Shown: positions 34,956-45,600 of the stretch, one piece after another | Numbering within the stretch: the first letter of the stretch is position 1 | Layout: every line of letters begins with the position of its first letter | DNA from: Nymphaea colorata | Lineage: Eukaryota; Streptophyta; Magnoliopsida; Nymphaeales; Nymphaeaceae | Assembly: GCF_008831285.2 (NCBI RefSeq) | Contig: NC_045150.1 | Location: forward strand, 9,746,001-9,810,000 | Direction of reading: 5' to 3' | DNA: 64,000 nucleotides | Notes under the pieces: generated by a model | What the model was told of the DNA's origin: nothing | Database searches by the model: none | The model's input: only the letters and a program-made list of their open reading frames with translations | Program-made: the position numbers and the translations under genes

Positions 34956-36621
34956 GTACAACCTCGCGATAGAGAACCAAACAGAGACATGAAATGTAAC
35001 TATTGACCTAGAAGTGTGGGTATCTTACTCTACGCAAAATTGCAGATAAACCAAAAGGCAAAAACAGAGACAGCAGATGCATAGTAAGGCTAACAGCCAA
35101 ATATTACAAGATATGACTCAATGCTTAGCCAAACCAACAGTTAGAATAATGTAATCACCACCAAAAATATCATGATATTTTTAAAAATATCGCAATATTA
35201 TCGAACAAATGAAAAACGATGAAAACAGGAAAAATACATGATATTTAAGAGAAAAAAAAGCCCAAATGAATTTATTGCAATTTTTCATGATTCTTTCATT
35301 TATTTTTTATTTTTTTTCATTTTTCAATTTTGTTCGTCATTTTATTTATTACTTTTGTCATTTTTACAAGATATTTTTTTATGTCTGCTTATTAGTTTCT
35401 TATTTATTTTATCTTTACCTAATATTTTGATATTTTATTCTTTTAAAAAACTTCAAGATTTTCTAGAGATTTTATCAAAGAAACAGCTTTGCCGAAAAAT
35501 ACCCAAGGAAAACCTCACAGGTAAGCACCCAAAAACAATAGCTGTGGCTATGGTATTAACAAGAATATACATTGACAAAGAACAAGAACATGCTAATAAC
35601 AATTTACAGAAAAGCCATCCAGAACGAGAAACCGCATACAGACCATACAAAGAGAAAAGAAAAAAATAACATAAACTATTAAAGACCTCAGACAGATGAC
35701 CACCAATTCTTCAGTTGCCAATGCTATGCGCATTTAGAGACGAACTATGATCCAGAAGAACCCTTAAGCACGAAATTGACAGGAAAGGGAATCGCTTAAA
35801 TCCAAAGGGTTGCAGGTGCATGAGCCTTTCACATACTTAGGTCGCAAATAATAAAACAATTCAACTCCAAACAGTTTCCACCACCAGGAATTTTTTAATC
35901 TGAATCACATGTTCCTTGATGACGAGGACTTGACTTTATGCCGTCAACTATATCCAGATGCCTCAACAAACACAAATGTTTGCCCCCTGTCCCAAGATGA
36001 AATTTCCCAGATTATCAAAGTTTTATGGAAAGTAGGTGCAGGCAAACACCACCGGAAAGGGATTGAGAAAACCCCCAAGAGGAAATCCAAGGAAAGAAAA
36101 TAACCATAAAAATAATCACTGCATCCTCGACCATGCAAACCATAATCAAATGATTGCCAATTCTCTGGCAGCTCCAGTATACAGGTTTAAACACCTAAAA
36201 CACACAACAAATCCCCATTCTTAAGCTAGTATCAACACGAAGTAACCTGACTCAATAACCAATTCCATTTCAAACAAGAAAGCAAAAAAGAGAAATTGTA
36301 GATCAATCAATATTAACGGTGCCACATGTATCGATTGAGCACTCAAGCACCACAATAAACCCATCAATAAAGAACTAACCAACGAGGCATAACAAGAACC
36401 GGTTAAGAGAAATTGGAATTCGGGAAGCGAAGATTACCGCAAATCTTTATGGGAGCCTCGAGCTCCAACAGATTAGGCTGGTTAAGAAATATTTCCTTCG
36501 CGGTCAGGCACAGCTGCCGGATTTCCGAATCCGTAATCTGCACCTGCTTCACCGTCCGGCTGTTCTTAGCGTCCAGTAGCCTCTTTATGACATCGTCGAG
36601 GACGCCGTCCTCCATAGACAT
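25527..36621 (-). CDS. Serine/threonine protein phosphatase PP1 catalytic subunit (TOPP type), spliced
   Basis: Four exons joined in frame: 36621-36438, 26695-26136, 25823-25614 and, less surely, 25556-25527, giving about 327 aa. All splice sites are GT-AG. PP1 removes phosphate from Ser/Thr using two metal ions and is targeted by regulatory subunits in nucleus and cytoplasm. The metallophosphatase signatures are complete: GDIHGQ 62-67, GDYVDRG 90-96, RGNHE 121-125 and SAPNYCG 267-273. They place metal and catalytic residues Asp63, His65, Asp91, Asn123 and His124 where known PP1 has them, shifted by one. The ATG at 36619-36621 gives [16 protein letters not shown], a normal PP1 N-terminus; an in-frame second Met follows two codons later. 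Intron 1 is about 9742 bp and contains a Copia element in antisense. The coding exons show no damage, so the gene is likely active. The C-terminal tail after TPPRK is uncertain. Confidence 0.92.
25614..25823 (-). CDS. PP1 exon 3
   Basis: 70 codons starting [13 protein letters not shown], including [20 protein letters not shown] and ending SGSATPPRK at a consensus donor AAG/GTAAGT. Acceptor TATGCAG/GTT. Confidence 0.9.
26136..26695 (-). CDS. PP1 exon 2
   Basis: 560 nt without stop, from [17 protein letters not shown] through the RGNHE block to DLICRAHQ. It holds most of the catalytic core. Acceptor GAGCAG/GA and donor CAG/GTTTCA flank it. Intron 2 (25824-26135) is 312 bp. Confidence 0.92.
26700..27295. 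other. PP1 intron 1, proximal part
   Basis: AT-rich intron sequence adjoining the exon 2 acceptor. Short minus-strand frames are not PP1-like. No feature is seen. Confidence 0.5.
27300..28440 (+). mobile_element. Degenerate transposon relic inside PP1 intron 1
   Basis: Plus-strand, relatively GC-rich at 27300-27560. It includes a Gly/Arg/Gln-rich frame ([20 protein letters not shown]) like the linker of retrotransposon gag proteins. Further on, 28260-28390 has a Gln/Asn/Leu-rich repeat built on GAACTTAGTGGA and AGAACCTAG. All frames are broken. The class is uncertain. Confidence 0.35.
28445..29465. other. PP1 intron 1, CAT/CAC-rich DNA
   Basis: Rich in CATCATCACCACCAC-type low-complexity DNA (around 28900-29010) and CA-rich stretches up to the Copia insertion site. 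The His-rich frame here is a repeat translation. Confidence 0.5.
29471..29711 (+). repeat. Copia 5' LTR
   Basis: 241 bp, TGTTGAAATTAGG to TTTGCAACA. It differs from the 3' LTR by about two substitutions, a 2-bp indel and a 5-bp indel, so the insertion is fairly recent. It contains a TTTAAATAAG TATA-like site and a CT-rich stretch. Confidence 0.93.
29712..29723 (+). other. Copia primer-binding site
   Basis: TGGTATCAGAGC directly after the 5' LTR, complementary to the 3' end of plant initiator tRNA-Met as in most plant Copia elements. Confidence 0.85.
29725..30950 (+). mobile_element. Copia leader with gag remnant only
   Basis: The first 1.1 kb after the primer site has no gag domain. Only from about 30801 does a short frame ([10 protein letters not shown]) appear, followed by the linker that normally precedes protease, with one in-frame stop. 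The gag core and zinc knuckle are missing. Confidence 0.6.
30953..31187 (+). pseudogene. Copia aspartic protease region
   Basis: Contains [13 protein letters not shown], the aspartic protease active-site motif, and the ILGYGDVKL region. It ends at a stop because of a frameshift near 31180; the next block continues in another frame. Confidence 0.8.
31203..32640 (+). pseudogene. Copia GAG-pre-integrase and integrase region
   Basis: In this frame (counted from 31203) His66, His71, Cys92 and Cys95 form the HHCC-type zinc site. The integrase core has Asp123 (HVDVWGP), Asp186 (RTDNALEF) and Glu222 (NGLAEKKH), the DDE triad. The frame is lost near 32636, at the junction to reverse transcriptase. 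Confidence 0.85.
32640..33993 (+). pseudogene. Copia reverse transcriptase region, disrupted
   Basis: Shows [33 protein letters not shown] and the YVDD catalytic box (near 33390), all Copia RT landmarks. A segment of about 210 bp is present twice (32684-32895 and 32896-33105). The first copy carries a 2-bp insertion and the second a TGG-to-TGA stop. A further stop lies near 33304. Confidence 0.88.
32684..33105 (+). repeat. Tandem duplication within Copia RT
   Basis: Two units of 212 and 210 bp, each beginning TGGGAATTGGTTGATCC, with only a few mismatches. The duplication breaks the RT fold near its N-terminus. Confidence 0.9.
33994..34341 (+). pseudogene. Copia RNase H region, 3' part
   Basis: Follows the stop near 33991. 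It contains [16 protein letters not shown], the [21 protein letters not shown] block and [11 protein letters not shown], typical of the Copia RNase H C-terminal part. It ends with TGA shortly before the polypurine tract. Confidence 0.85.
34340..34348 (+). other. Copia polypurine tract
   Basis: GAGGGAGAG immediately before the 3' LTR, the expected plus-strand primer. Confidence 0.75.
34349..34592 (+). repeat. Copia 3' LTR
   Basis: 244 bp, nearly identical to the 5' LTR, ending GCAACA before the target duplication ATAAT. Confidence 0.93.
34598..36437. other. PP1 intron 1, distal part
   Basis: AT-rich intron DNA up to the exon 1 donor, with a (GA)n microsatellite at about 34916-34951 and T-rich DNA at 35280-35450. 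No exon or transposon domain is recognised. Confidence 0.5.
36438..36621 (-). CDS. PP1 exon 1 (coding part)
   Basis: Encodes residues 1-61 plus the first base of Gly62, ending ...EAPIKIC. The donor G/GTAATC at 36438/36437 leaves phase 1, which joins to the GA of exon 2 to make the Gly of GDIHGQ. This is the usual position of the first intron in plant TOPP genes. Confidence 0.9.
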
Positions 36622-36705
36622 CGATCGCCTTCCCCCCGAAAAAAACGAAATATTTCGACAGAAAAATAAAAGGAGAAAAAGGACAACCCAGAAATAGCTA
36701 AACCC

Positions 36706-36707
<2 letters not shown>

Positions 36708-36751
<44 letters not shown>
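36708..36751. repeat. (CT)n microsatellite in the PP1 5' leader
   Basis: About 42 bp of CT on the plus strand (GA on the minus strand), 90-130 bp upstream of the PP1 ATG. GA-rich leaders are common in plant promoters and 5' UTRs. It lies in an open frame continuous with PP1 (see findings). Confidence 0.85.
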
Positions 36752-36754
<3 letters not shown>

Positions 36755-36912
36755 GGCGATAAAGGAATCTCGCCGCTGCGAGAAAAGGACGTAGAGTCTA
36801 ACGCCGCCGGAGACGGCCAACGGAGGCCGAATATTCCGGCGGCGCGTTTATCGCGACGGAGGAAATCTCGGGGAACGACCGCAAAAGAGTGCGATCGATA
36901 GATGGCGCCCCC

Positions 36913-36919
36913 TTTTATC
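36913..36919 (-). promoter_or_regulatory. TATA-like element of PP1
   Basis: GATAAAAG on the minus strand, about 295 bp upstream of the PP1 start codon, at the edge of a GC-rich leader. It is a weak match, and the only TATA-like site I found close by. Confidence 0.3.
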
Positions 36920-37009
36920 TCGTCCATCCCCATTTTTCTCCCTTTCTTTGATTGGATTCTTTGGAAGGAAAGACACGGCAAAAGGACGGTAACTCGGAAG
37001 TCAAGTACC

Positions 37010-40000
37010 AAACCGTTCTATTCGTCATGTCAGACCACAAGAAAAAATCTCTAACCTTTCTTTCAGATCTTTTACCAAATAAATCCCAGGCTTATTCTTT
37101 GGATTCACCATATGGTCGTTCCCTCGTTCTGAGTCTCTTGGTCAATCCTGATCGCACATGGCCACGTCTCCATTAGGGCGGGCAAATTATCGTTTGTGGT
37201 CCGATCATTTTTGTAATTTGCAAAATAGTGACAACTTTTTTTACACTTTCCTTGAAAATTCATTCTATAGGGGCTATGTATACTGCCCTGCATACGATAT
37301 ATGTTGATATTATGTATAATGCCCTTGCTAAGTTAATTGGATGACCTCTCCCTTTTTCGAGTAAAACGCCTTCAGGCGACAATATCAAGCTACATTTCTA
37401 TTTTGTCATCATCATCCAAAGGTTTGAAGCAAGCTATATATCTTATGGTATACATCTTGTGAACTAAAAATGACCAAAATGCCTCAATTGACTGAATGAA
37501 AAGCATATGACGTATCCCCCATATAGGGGCAAAAGTGGCATGAAGCACTTTGACAGTGTCGTTCATCAGCATCCTAATTTCAAAACCAAAAGGTGGTCTT
37601 TAGCAATATTTCAAAAATTAGATGTGTTCATTTTTTCCTACAAAAGTTACAAATCTTGATTTTTCTATACTGCAAGAAACCAATTCATTTTGAAATTATG
37701 AGAAGTAAGCTCCAAAATGAAACTTTCATGCATGACTACGGCCGATGCTTATGGTAGTCAGTGAGCTTCAGTCAATTTCCTTAGCTCGGCAATTATGAGA
37801 AACCCAATAGATGGTGCAATTTTCCACTTAGAGGCCCCACCAGTCAATTAATAGCTCTCGGCAGGAAAAGTTGAAGGTCGGTTGGACTGTGTTCAGCTGT
37901 CGGAAGTTGAACCAAGAACTTCGCTCCCTTTGACTAGACCGTGCCATATAAATGCATAAACACTCGACTGTGACATGGGCCGCCTGTTGACAAATATAAT
38001 CTTATTTAGGCACCAACTCGAAATATGTTACGATCTTCTTTTATATATACGACACAAACTTTGCTTAATTTTCAATAAGAGGTTTGGTTGGATTTGTTTA
38101 ACTAATCAAATTTAAAGTCACGCGTGGGTCTAACGAAGCCGCAAAGAAGTTAGTACTCTTGGATATTTAAAAAATTGCAATTGCAAGTACTTTCCATTGG
38201 CAGAATTTGTGGAATGCTCTCAAACTTAGGGCTAAGTTGGATAATGGTCATATCAAAATGAGCCCACTTTGTTCAACTTGGTTTTAGATATTAGTGCCGC
38301 ACATTATTGAGCCAATGACGTAGCTAGTGAGGTCAAAAACCGAGACGTGTCAATCGCTGGTTGGTGGAAGTGGTTGAGTCAACCCGGTCAAGCTAATGTG
38401 GATTAACCTTTGATGGTGATAAGTGTGACCTTGATATGGATGTGACCTTGATCTGGATCGGGCGGCCGCTGGGTTAGAAATTTTTTGTTGAGACACTAAT
38501 TCAAAAAAAAATGTTCACTATTCAAATACATAATAAAATAATTGAGGGGTTCTAATATATAAATATATATAAATAAATAAATTTTGTAGAACTGTGTAGG
38601 CAATTGCCAACTCAAGCCCTATATGTTGTGGATATGCTGGTGCTAAGAAGACCAAAATAGCGGGCGAAAAACCTTGTTAATATCCCTCGATACAAGGCTC
38701 ATACATGTTTACGTTTTCTTATGTTTTAGATACAGTTAAAAATATTAAAATAGTTTTAAATTCAAGAAAAAGGAAATATAATAAAGATATAAACATTGAT
38801 ATGTATAGCAAGGATGTCAACAGCTCGGATTTAGGTTATATATACCCTTAATCATATTAGTTTTCTCAAATATTCACATGTTTAGTTTTCAATGAGGATT
38901 CAAATACAAATAAAGAAAAGTCATATTTGAATTTAAATCCAATTTTACAATCCAAATCTGATTTTATTTATATTTAACTCTAGATCTAAATTTTGAACCA
39001 AATTTTGTCACTTGTCAACATTAGATATAAAATATTTGTCTAAAAATAAATCTGATCCACCTCCGATCGAATATTTATGTATATCATAATTCGAATCTTA
39101 TTGAATGTCAGTTCTTAAATCCAAATCTGATCCAATTTCAAACAATATAAAGTTATGCAGGAGAAACCCAAAGTATTTAAAAAGTTTGATATAATATTTA
39201 TCACGTTCTGTTTGAGTATTTGATAAATCTCAGATTCTCAAACCTCTGGGTCGGGGTCATAAACCAGATTACTCGATATCAGCTAAAGTACCTTTTTATA
39301 TAATTTAATTGTTTAAATGTGATACCAAGAATGTTTTGACGAGAACCATACATAAAGTCAATCACTTTTTGAGTTTAAAGTATGTATATAGTAACAAAAA
39401 ATGAACAGATCAAATAACATCAAAGTTTTTATAGTAGAAAATACAGTGTTTTCTTAAACACAACTTAAATTAAGACATATTTATGTTGAATTAGTGTTTG
39501 TAAACATACTAAAATGTTCATATTTTGTTTAAAATATTTTTTAACAAGAATTTAAGAGCTCCGGTTTTCCTGTTTGGCTTCGATGGAAAATTAACAACTC
39601 TCTGGACTTGATAGAAATAATTTTATAGACTTTTTTTGTTAACCATGAAATGGTTGTTTTTGACAATGAAAACAAGTTAGTTGTATCCTTAGAATCGCCT
39701 GTTCTTCTGACGCAGTCATAGAAAAAACATCATTTTCATTTAAAATTGGTGCCTTTTTAGTGGGATTTTGTTAACACAAGTACACCATTTTCTTTTTCCT
39801 TGATATTATGTCACTCCTAGGATTTAAGTGCATGATAAGGCATACAAAGTAGAAGGGCAATTGTGTTCATATAAAATGTGTATATGCATTTTTTCTTATG
39901 TGCACTTAGGAGAAGCCTTTTTTGGTAAAACTCCCAAGATTATATTTCTTATGCTGGTAAGGTTTTGGCTGAACCTTAGACAGAGCCGAAATATATTTTT

Positions 40001-40920
40001 CAACTTGAGTATTGTGTTTGTTACTATTTGCACGTTTAAAGGGTAATACATAAAGAGTATGACAAAGACCATGAGATTCTAACCTTGAACTAAAAGTGTG
40101 GGCATCACCAGCCTTGCTATCTGCCTGAAGCAAAAGGTGTATTTGTTTAGTAACTTAATTTATAATCAACATTGTGCCACTTCTCGTGCTCTAAACAGTT
40201 TATTTAAATTGCATGCAGCTCAAAACCACAAAAATGTATATGGTAAGAAGATAAGTCAAGTTATATTTTGAAAGAAACGCTGTGTCACAAAAAAATGTTC
40301 AAAGATGTATGAACACTAAATTTGATTGCACGAGAAGGGGGTGGGTGCAGGGGCAGTGGTTTTTAAGGAGGGCCGAATTATAGTTTCAAAATTTTGGTAG
40401 TTTGGAGACGGTATGAGGTTGGCAAACACGAGAGGGAGTCCGACGAGTAGATCCATCAAAGACTTCGGAATGGGCTGGACCTTGCCCACCTCTGTTCTGT
40501 TGTTTCTAGCGGAGGTCTCTCTAATACAGCCAATTCTAGTCACCATTTGTTCCATTATCTCATCGAATAACAATTTGGTATTTACAAAGAAGGAACGGAG
40601 AACCAGTAAATACTTTTGCTATGAAGAAGGGTTGTGATAAGAAATGTTCAATTTTTCGCGCGCAGATCCCAAATATCATATTTCAAAATTTTTACATAAG
40701 ATACATATTACATGTAATTTTTTTTATTATTATTTTTCTAATGGGGCCTCGGGTGTGTATAGGTAGGCTCACATGGTCTAAAAATGTAATGATCTCTAGT
40801 GATATCATATAACATTAAAACCAATCGTTAGTAGTAGGGAAGTCACTTTAACACAAATTGTAACTTGTTCATAAAATGAACTAGACCTATGTTTGAACTT
40901 TCATACAAGTGCATGTAAGA
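37010..40920. other. AT-rich intergenic region, no gene
   Basis: Between the PP1 promoter and the 42-kb gene. 38820-39150 carries the same AATCCAAATCTGATC-type degenerate repeat as 6240-6620. Reading frames are short and without domains. Confidence 0.5.
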
Positions 40921-40925
40921 CTAAG

Positions 40926-41089
40926 AGGTCATTTTGACAGTGTATGGACATTATGTGAGTCTCCTATGAATCTACCCAAAAATATTGGAAGGATTCTTAA
41001 ACACTAATTCTAGTGTTCCATGAATCTACTTAATTTTTTTGGGCAGACTCAAAACAGTTCATAAGTGTTTTTACTGTCAAACAGCCCCT
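40926..41089. mobile_element. hAT-like MITE, about 164 bp
   Basis: Imperfect inverted ends: AGGTCATTTTGACAGTGTAT at the left, and AGGGGCTGTTTGACAGTAAA for the reverse-complemented right end. The TTTGACAGT core resembles the 5701-5865 element. The interior is AT-rich and non-coding. The target duplication is not clear. Confidence 0.5.
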
Positions 41090-41216
41090 AAAGCAAGCTA
41101 CTATGTTAGGTTGTCGACTATTAGGGCTTCAATTATGGGTAAACGCTCTGACGCATAAAAACTTGAGCTTGGCTTGGCCATACTCATTTGTTTAATGGAC
41201 TTGATTCAGGTGGACT

Positions 41217-41572
41217 AGGGGTAAGCCTCGGTATCGAGCCGGGCTGCCGCCAGGTATCCGGTACCTGGCCGGGAAAAACAAGACCCTGGCTGGCCCGACT
41301 TGTTATCGGGCCGGCCCGAGTGGGCCCGATAAGCCTGATCAAGCTCGATAATGATTTTTTTATTTTTTTTAAATTTATATATGTACATATTTATAATATT
41401 TTATTACAATTGATTATTTTTAGGTATTATTTTATATTATATATATATATTTTTTAATATAATCGGGCCGGGCTCGGGTTTGAGGCCGGGCCCGGGCCTG
41501 AGTTTTAGATGTTGTGGTGGCCCGAGACTGACTCGTTGCCTGGCCGGGCTGGCCCGACCCCAGGCTTAACTA
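41217..41572. mobile_element. GC-rich foldback element (MITE-like)
   Basis: About 355 bp whose ends are imperfect inverted repeats of more than 30 bp. The left end is GTAAGCCTCGGTATCGAGCC and the right end reverse-complemented is GTTAAGCCTGGGGTCGGGCC. Both continue into GGGCCGGCCCG-rich arms around a very AT-rich core (41350-41460). No coding capacity. The target duplication was not resolved. Confidence 0.55.
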
Positions 41573-41663
41573 TAGGAGTCTCTTAGGATTATGTTCAAGG
41601 TTCAAAACCAACTGAAAACAAAGCTATTTAAAAATTTGACAACGTGTGGGCTGGTGCATTAAT

Positions 41664-41687
41664 TATATATATATATATATATATATA
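41664..41687. repeat. (AT)n microsatellite
   Basis: About 24 bp of AT repeats, followed by AAAGTGTTATG. Confidence 0.85.
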
Positions 41688-42228
41688 AAAGTGTTATGAA
41701 AATTTCCTACCACTGAATTTGACCGTTTATAGTCAAAATGAACACACACTTCACCAATTAACCAAAGGCTCTACCTATCGTATCAAATTGAGTTAGGTTT
41801 GGGTCCAAGCTCTAGCTTCATCATAGAGATGTTGAAACCCGACCCGAAATAGATCCAAACCTAAGTTCAATATTTTTCTAGTCTCCGATGAGAAGATCCG
41901 ATCTCTCTCCGTCTCTCTTTCTCTCGGGAAAACGCAATTGCCGGCTTCCAAGCACAGACGGAACGACCGGGGGAGGGGAGGGAATGCCACCGTGGCGCCT
42001 CGCATCTCCGTAAGGACGGCCTCTTGCCTCTTTTCCGCCGTCCGATCGAGATCGCTCTGGCGCGCGCCGAATTCCAGTCTTCACAACTCACGACTCCTTA
42101 AACGGCTTCCTTCCGAACGGCCGTGTTCTCCCTGCGGCAGAATTCCGTCCCTGATTTCGTCCTGCCCGCCGGAGAAAGGGAGGAAGACAGTTCCGTTCCG
42201 TTCTTTCCTTCCTTCCCATTCTCTCTCT

Positions 42229-42378
42229 ATGATGGTGTCGAATAGTGTTTTCGAGGGACGGTGGTTCGATTTGTTGGAGGTTGATGGATTCTGCGAAGGT
42301 TGCAGTGACCTAGAAGGAAGGGAGTGCCGGAATTGGATGATCATTCGGTTTCCTGGAGACGTTTCCGGCCGGAGATAG
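42229..42378 (+). promoter_or_regulatory. Upstream ORF in the leader of the 42-kb gene
   Basis: A 49-codon ORF starting at tandem ATGs (42229 and 42232) and ending with TAG at 42376-42378, 51 nt before the main ATG at 42430. It reads MMVSNSVFEGRWFDLLEV at its start. It lies within the likely 5' UTR and could reduce translation of the main frame. It would matter only if the transcript starts upstream of 42229, which the GC-rich, CT-rich DNA from about 41880 makes plausible. Confidence 0.45.
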
Positions 42379-42429
42379 TGAGAGTTGGGTTTTGGGACGT
42401 GTTTGATTGACCATCTTGGCGTTGGTGGG

Positions 42430-42610
42430 ATGGATGCCGTCGAGCTGCCGTTGCCGGCGGACGTGGTAGTGTCGAAGATTCTCGGGAAGGATGGGTTCAC
42501 TCGGAGAGTGGTTGACATCGAGGAGCCGGCAATGAGGTTTCAGGTTGCTGGGGATTCGTCGGGCTTCGGTGGCCTTTCTGTTGCTGGGACTTCTAGCTCT
42601 TCTGGTGCAA
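42430..42610 (+). CDS. 42-kb gene, exon 1
   Basis: 60 codons plus one base, MDAVELPLPADVVVSKILG to TSSSSGA, donor GCAA/GTAAGC. It is GC-richer than the rest of the gene. Confidence 0.75.
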
Positions 42611-45600
42611 GTAAGCTTTCTCTTTGATTTGGAACTGGGCGAATTTTTTGGTTAGAATGAACAACTAGTTCCCTTTATCGTCTTCTTCATGTATTTTGAC
42701 TTAGGCTTGGTGGAAGCGGTAATTGATACATCGAAAAAATGGCTGTTGGTCCCATTATTTTTTCCCGAAGCATTTGAAATTTTGAAGTGATTTTGGTGGT
42801 ATTTCACTAAAGTAGTTCTGTTCAATTTGCGTACAGACTATGCATGTAAATGAAGGGTCTTTCTTGGTAGGTTTTTCATGGGTGTTTGGTGCTGTTCATT
42901 CGGAGGTTGAACAATGTTCAAATTCAATAACGGTTTATTCTTGTTAGAGACTTAGAGTGCGGTTAATGTGGATAATTCATAACATAGTGGGACTGTAATG
43001 TGTCTGAAAAAGGTTGATATATTTCGACCTGTAATCAAATTTTAAGGCTACAAGTCCATGGAGTCGTTTTTGCTAGGTGTGCGGTGTCTGTGTGAATGAA
43101 TTTCATTCTTCTGTTCCCTAATCAGAGTTGATGATGCTAAAGCTGACGATCACCTCGTGATAATTTGAGCCATGGCACGGAGTACCAGCATGTAAGGAGC
43201 ATGTTAGTCCTTGAAATATAGTGGCAAGCTTGTCGTCAGCAGTCAAACACCCGTTCTCTCTCTTTCTTTCTGAGTGTGTGTGTGTGGCTTTTCCTGAAGA
43301 GAACGTGCTGTATATTTGAAATGTTCCTTTCTGTGTTAAAATCAGACAACCCATTCATGTTTCTAATGTTTGCTTCAAACTTTTCTTATTGTGGCAGAGA
43401 CAAAGTGTGCTTCACGTTGTTCCACTTCAAAACTGGTTTCCAGAATTGGCAAGAACAATGACGTTAATGTGCGTGCAATTGCATCCCCCTCCACTTGTCA
43501 AGATCACAGTGAGCAACATCCGTGTGAAGAAACAAATAATGTTCTTCCAAGTGCATCTGATGTTTCAATGAAAAAGATTCACAGGAAGGCAGAGAAACTA
43601 CCAACAAGTAGTAACCCTGCTGTTAAGAAACCCAGGACTGGTGGCATTGAAGATTCTCCGTGTCCTGCTGGAGCAGATGGTAAAAATTCAATATAAAGAG
43701 AGACTAAGTATTTGCTTATCCCGTGCACAACTTTAATATATGAAAAAGGATCAGGTCCAAGGCTTCTGGGACGGATAATGGTCCAAGGTGCTTTGGAGTT
43801 TGGAAATCATTCATCATCGTGATGAAGAACTCCCAAAATCTTACCATGTGTACGCAAAATTTATATCCATCTATTTTATCGTTCTGCCCGTTCAAACCAA
43901 TGGCTTAAAAAGTTTATGGGGTCTATCTTTGGGAAGATCAAAACAGTTTCTGGGAGCTGCACAACTAAATGAAGGGTGTCTTCTGAAGGTGCTTTTGATA
44001 ACTTTCGTCATTTGATAACCTTTGTCCAGATTCTGGAACTGATTCACTCATATTTTATCAGCTATACTCCCAGTGCAGACTCTTAAGGTTTTCATGCTTG
44101 TAAATTTTCCGGCAAATTAAATATGTGAATGGCAGGAAGTGTGTACTGCATTCCTAGGAGCTGTTTGTCTTAGTGATGGATGGTGGTCCAAGGTGCCTTT
44201 GACAGCTTTCTGTCCAAGGTCTTGGACCTGATCCCTTCGTTTTTTTTATCAGCTATACTGATGGTGCAAACTCTTCAGGTCTTTGTGCTTGTGAATTTGT
44301 AGACATAAAAGATGTAAATGGCAGGAGGTGCCTAATTCATTTATTTGTTTATTTATCAATCAAGCAGCATCTATCATGTTGCACTTGTCCACTACCATTA
44401 CTATTTATACACATGAACACAAATGCACACTGACATACACATACGCAATGATACAATATATTCTAATCTAGAGAATTATTTCCATCTTCCTTTGGCATAT
44501 ATTTAATTGGTCAATGCCTGCTGCCAGGCATGGTATGCCCTTGTTCTCACAGCTTTAATTGGTTTCAACTAATTTCCAGCAAAAACTGGACCAGTAAAGT
44601 TGAAGCATGGGATACATGGTCAAAGAGGTGAGAAGAGAAATTCCAGAATGCTTGTGAGGGCAAGAAATGATGCTTGGAGCGGGAAGGTGCGCATGGCTGG
44701 CTCCAGTGCTATGATGGGTGGGAGTAACATTCTTGGTATGGCATTCACAAAGTGACCTGATTATTCTAACTTTTCTGTATGTTTTCCATTGTTGCAAGTG
44801 TTTCACTCTCTTTCCTCTTTTTGAACGAGTTACTTTGTCATCTGTACATCTGGACATTCTTGAACTTTCTAAAAGTTTAAAATTCCCAATTTTTTTCTGC
44901 TTCACTTTTTGTGTAGGAAACATCAAACATGATGCTATTCAACTGTTTTTTTTTTAAGTGATTTATATAATTTTTTTTGCAAAAATGCTGTTGGTTTCTC
45001 GAGTTTCAATTTATTTCTCCAGGCTGTGTTTGGCAGAACAGAATTTATTGTAGAAATGGCACAGTTTCCTTCTTTTAGTAAGTCATTTTTCATCATTTCC
45101 CATGCCTATCTTTTTGGAAACTGTACACATTTCCCTACTTGTTTCAGGGATCTATGGCCTCAAGTCAGGGTCCCATGACATCACAAGGTATATGGATGAT
45201 CTTTCCATAAGTGACCTGTTTGATGAAAACCACAGAAATCATACCAGTCAATGTAAAGGAAAAAGAGGCATAGATGGAAAGCACAACATTATGCCTGCTG
45301 TTAGAAGAGCATGTTCTCTCCTTCCAACCTCTTCCGGTGCATATTCTACTTTGGCTGATGCTGCAACCAAGATCACTGAGAAACAAGAACCATCGTGCCA
45401 GTTGAGTAAGGGCATATCTTTATCACAGGGAACTCCCACAAACAATGAACCAGAATGCAACGAAGAGATGCCATCAACAAAGAAGGTACACAACCCTTTT
45501 CCAAAGCTGAATTACATGCCAGTTCATCTACCACAAGTTCTTTTGCTCAATCATGCTCTTGTTTACGATAATTCAGGATTCGTATGACCATTCTGGAGTG

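Noticed and set aside
36438-36621. PP1 exon 1 and the 25.6-26.7 kb PP1 exons as two separate pseudogene fragments
   Set aside because: The split codon Gly62 is restored exactly at canonical splice sites, the order and strand agree, and no coding damage is present. A single gene with a long intron is simpler.
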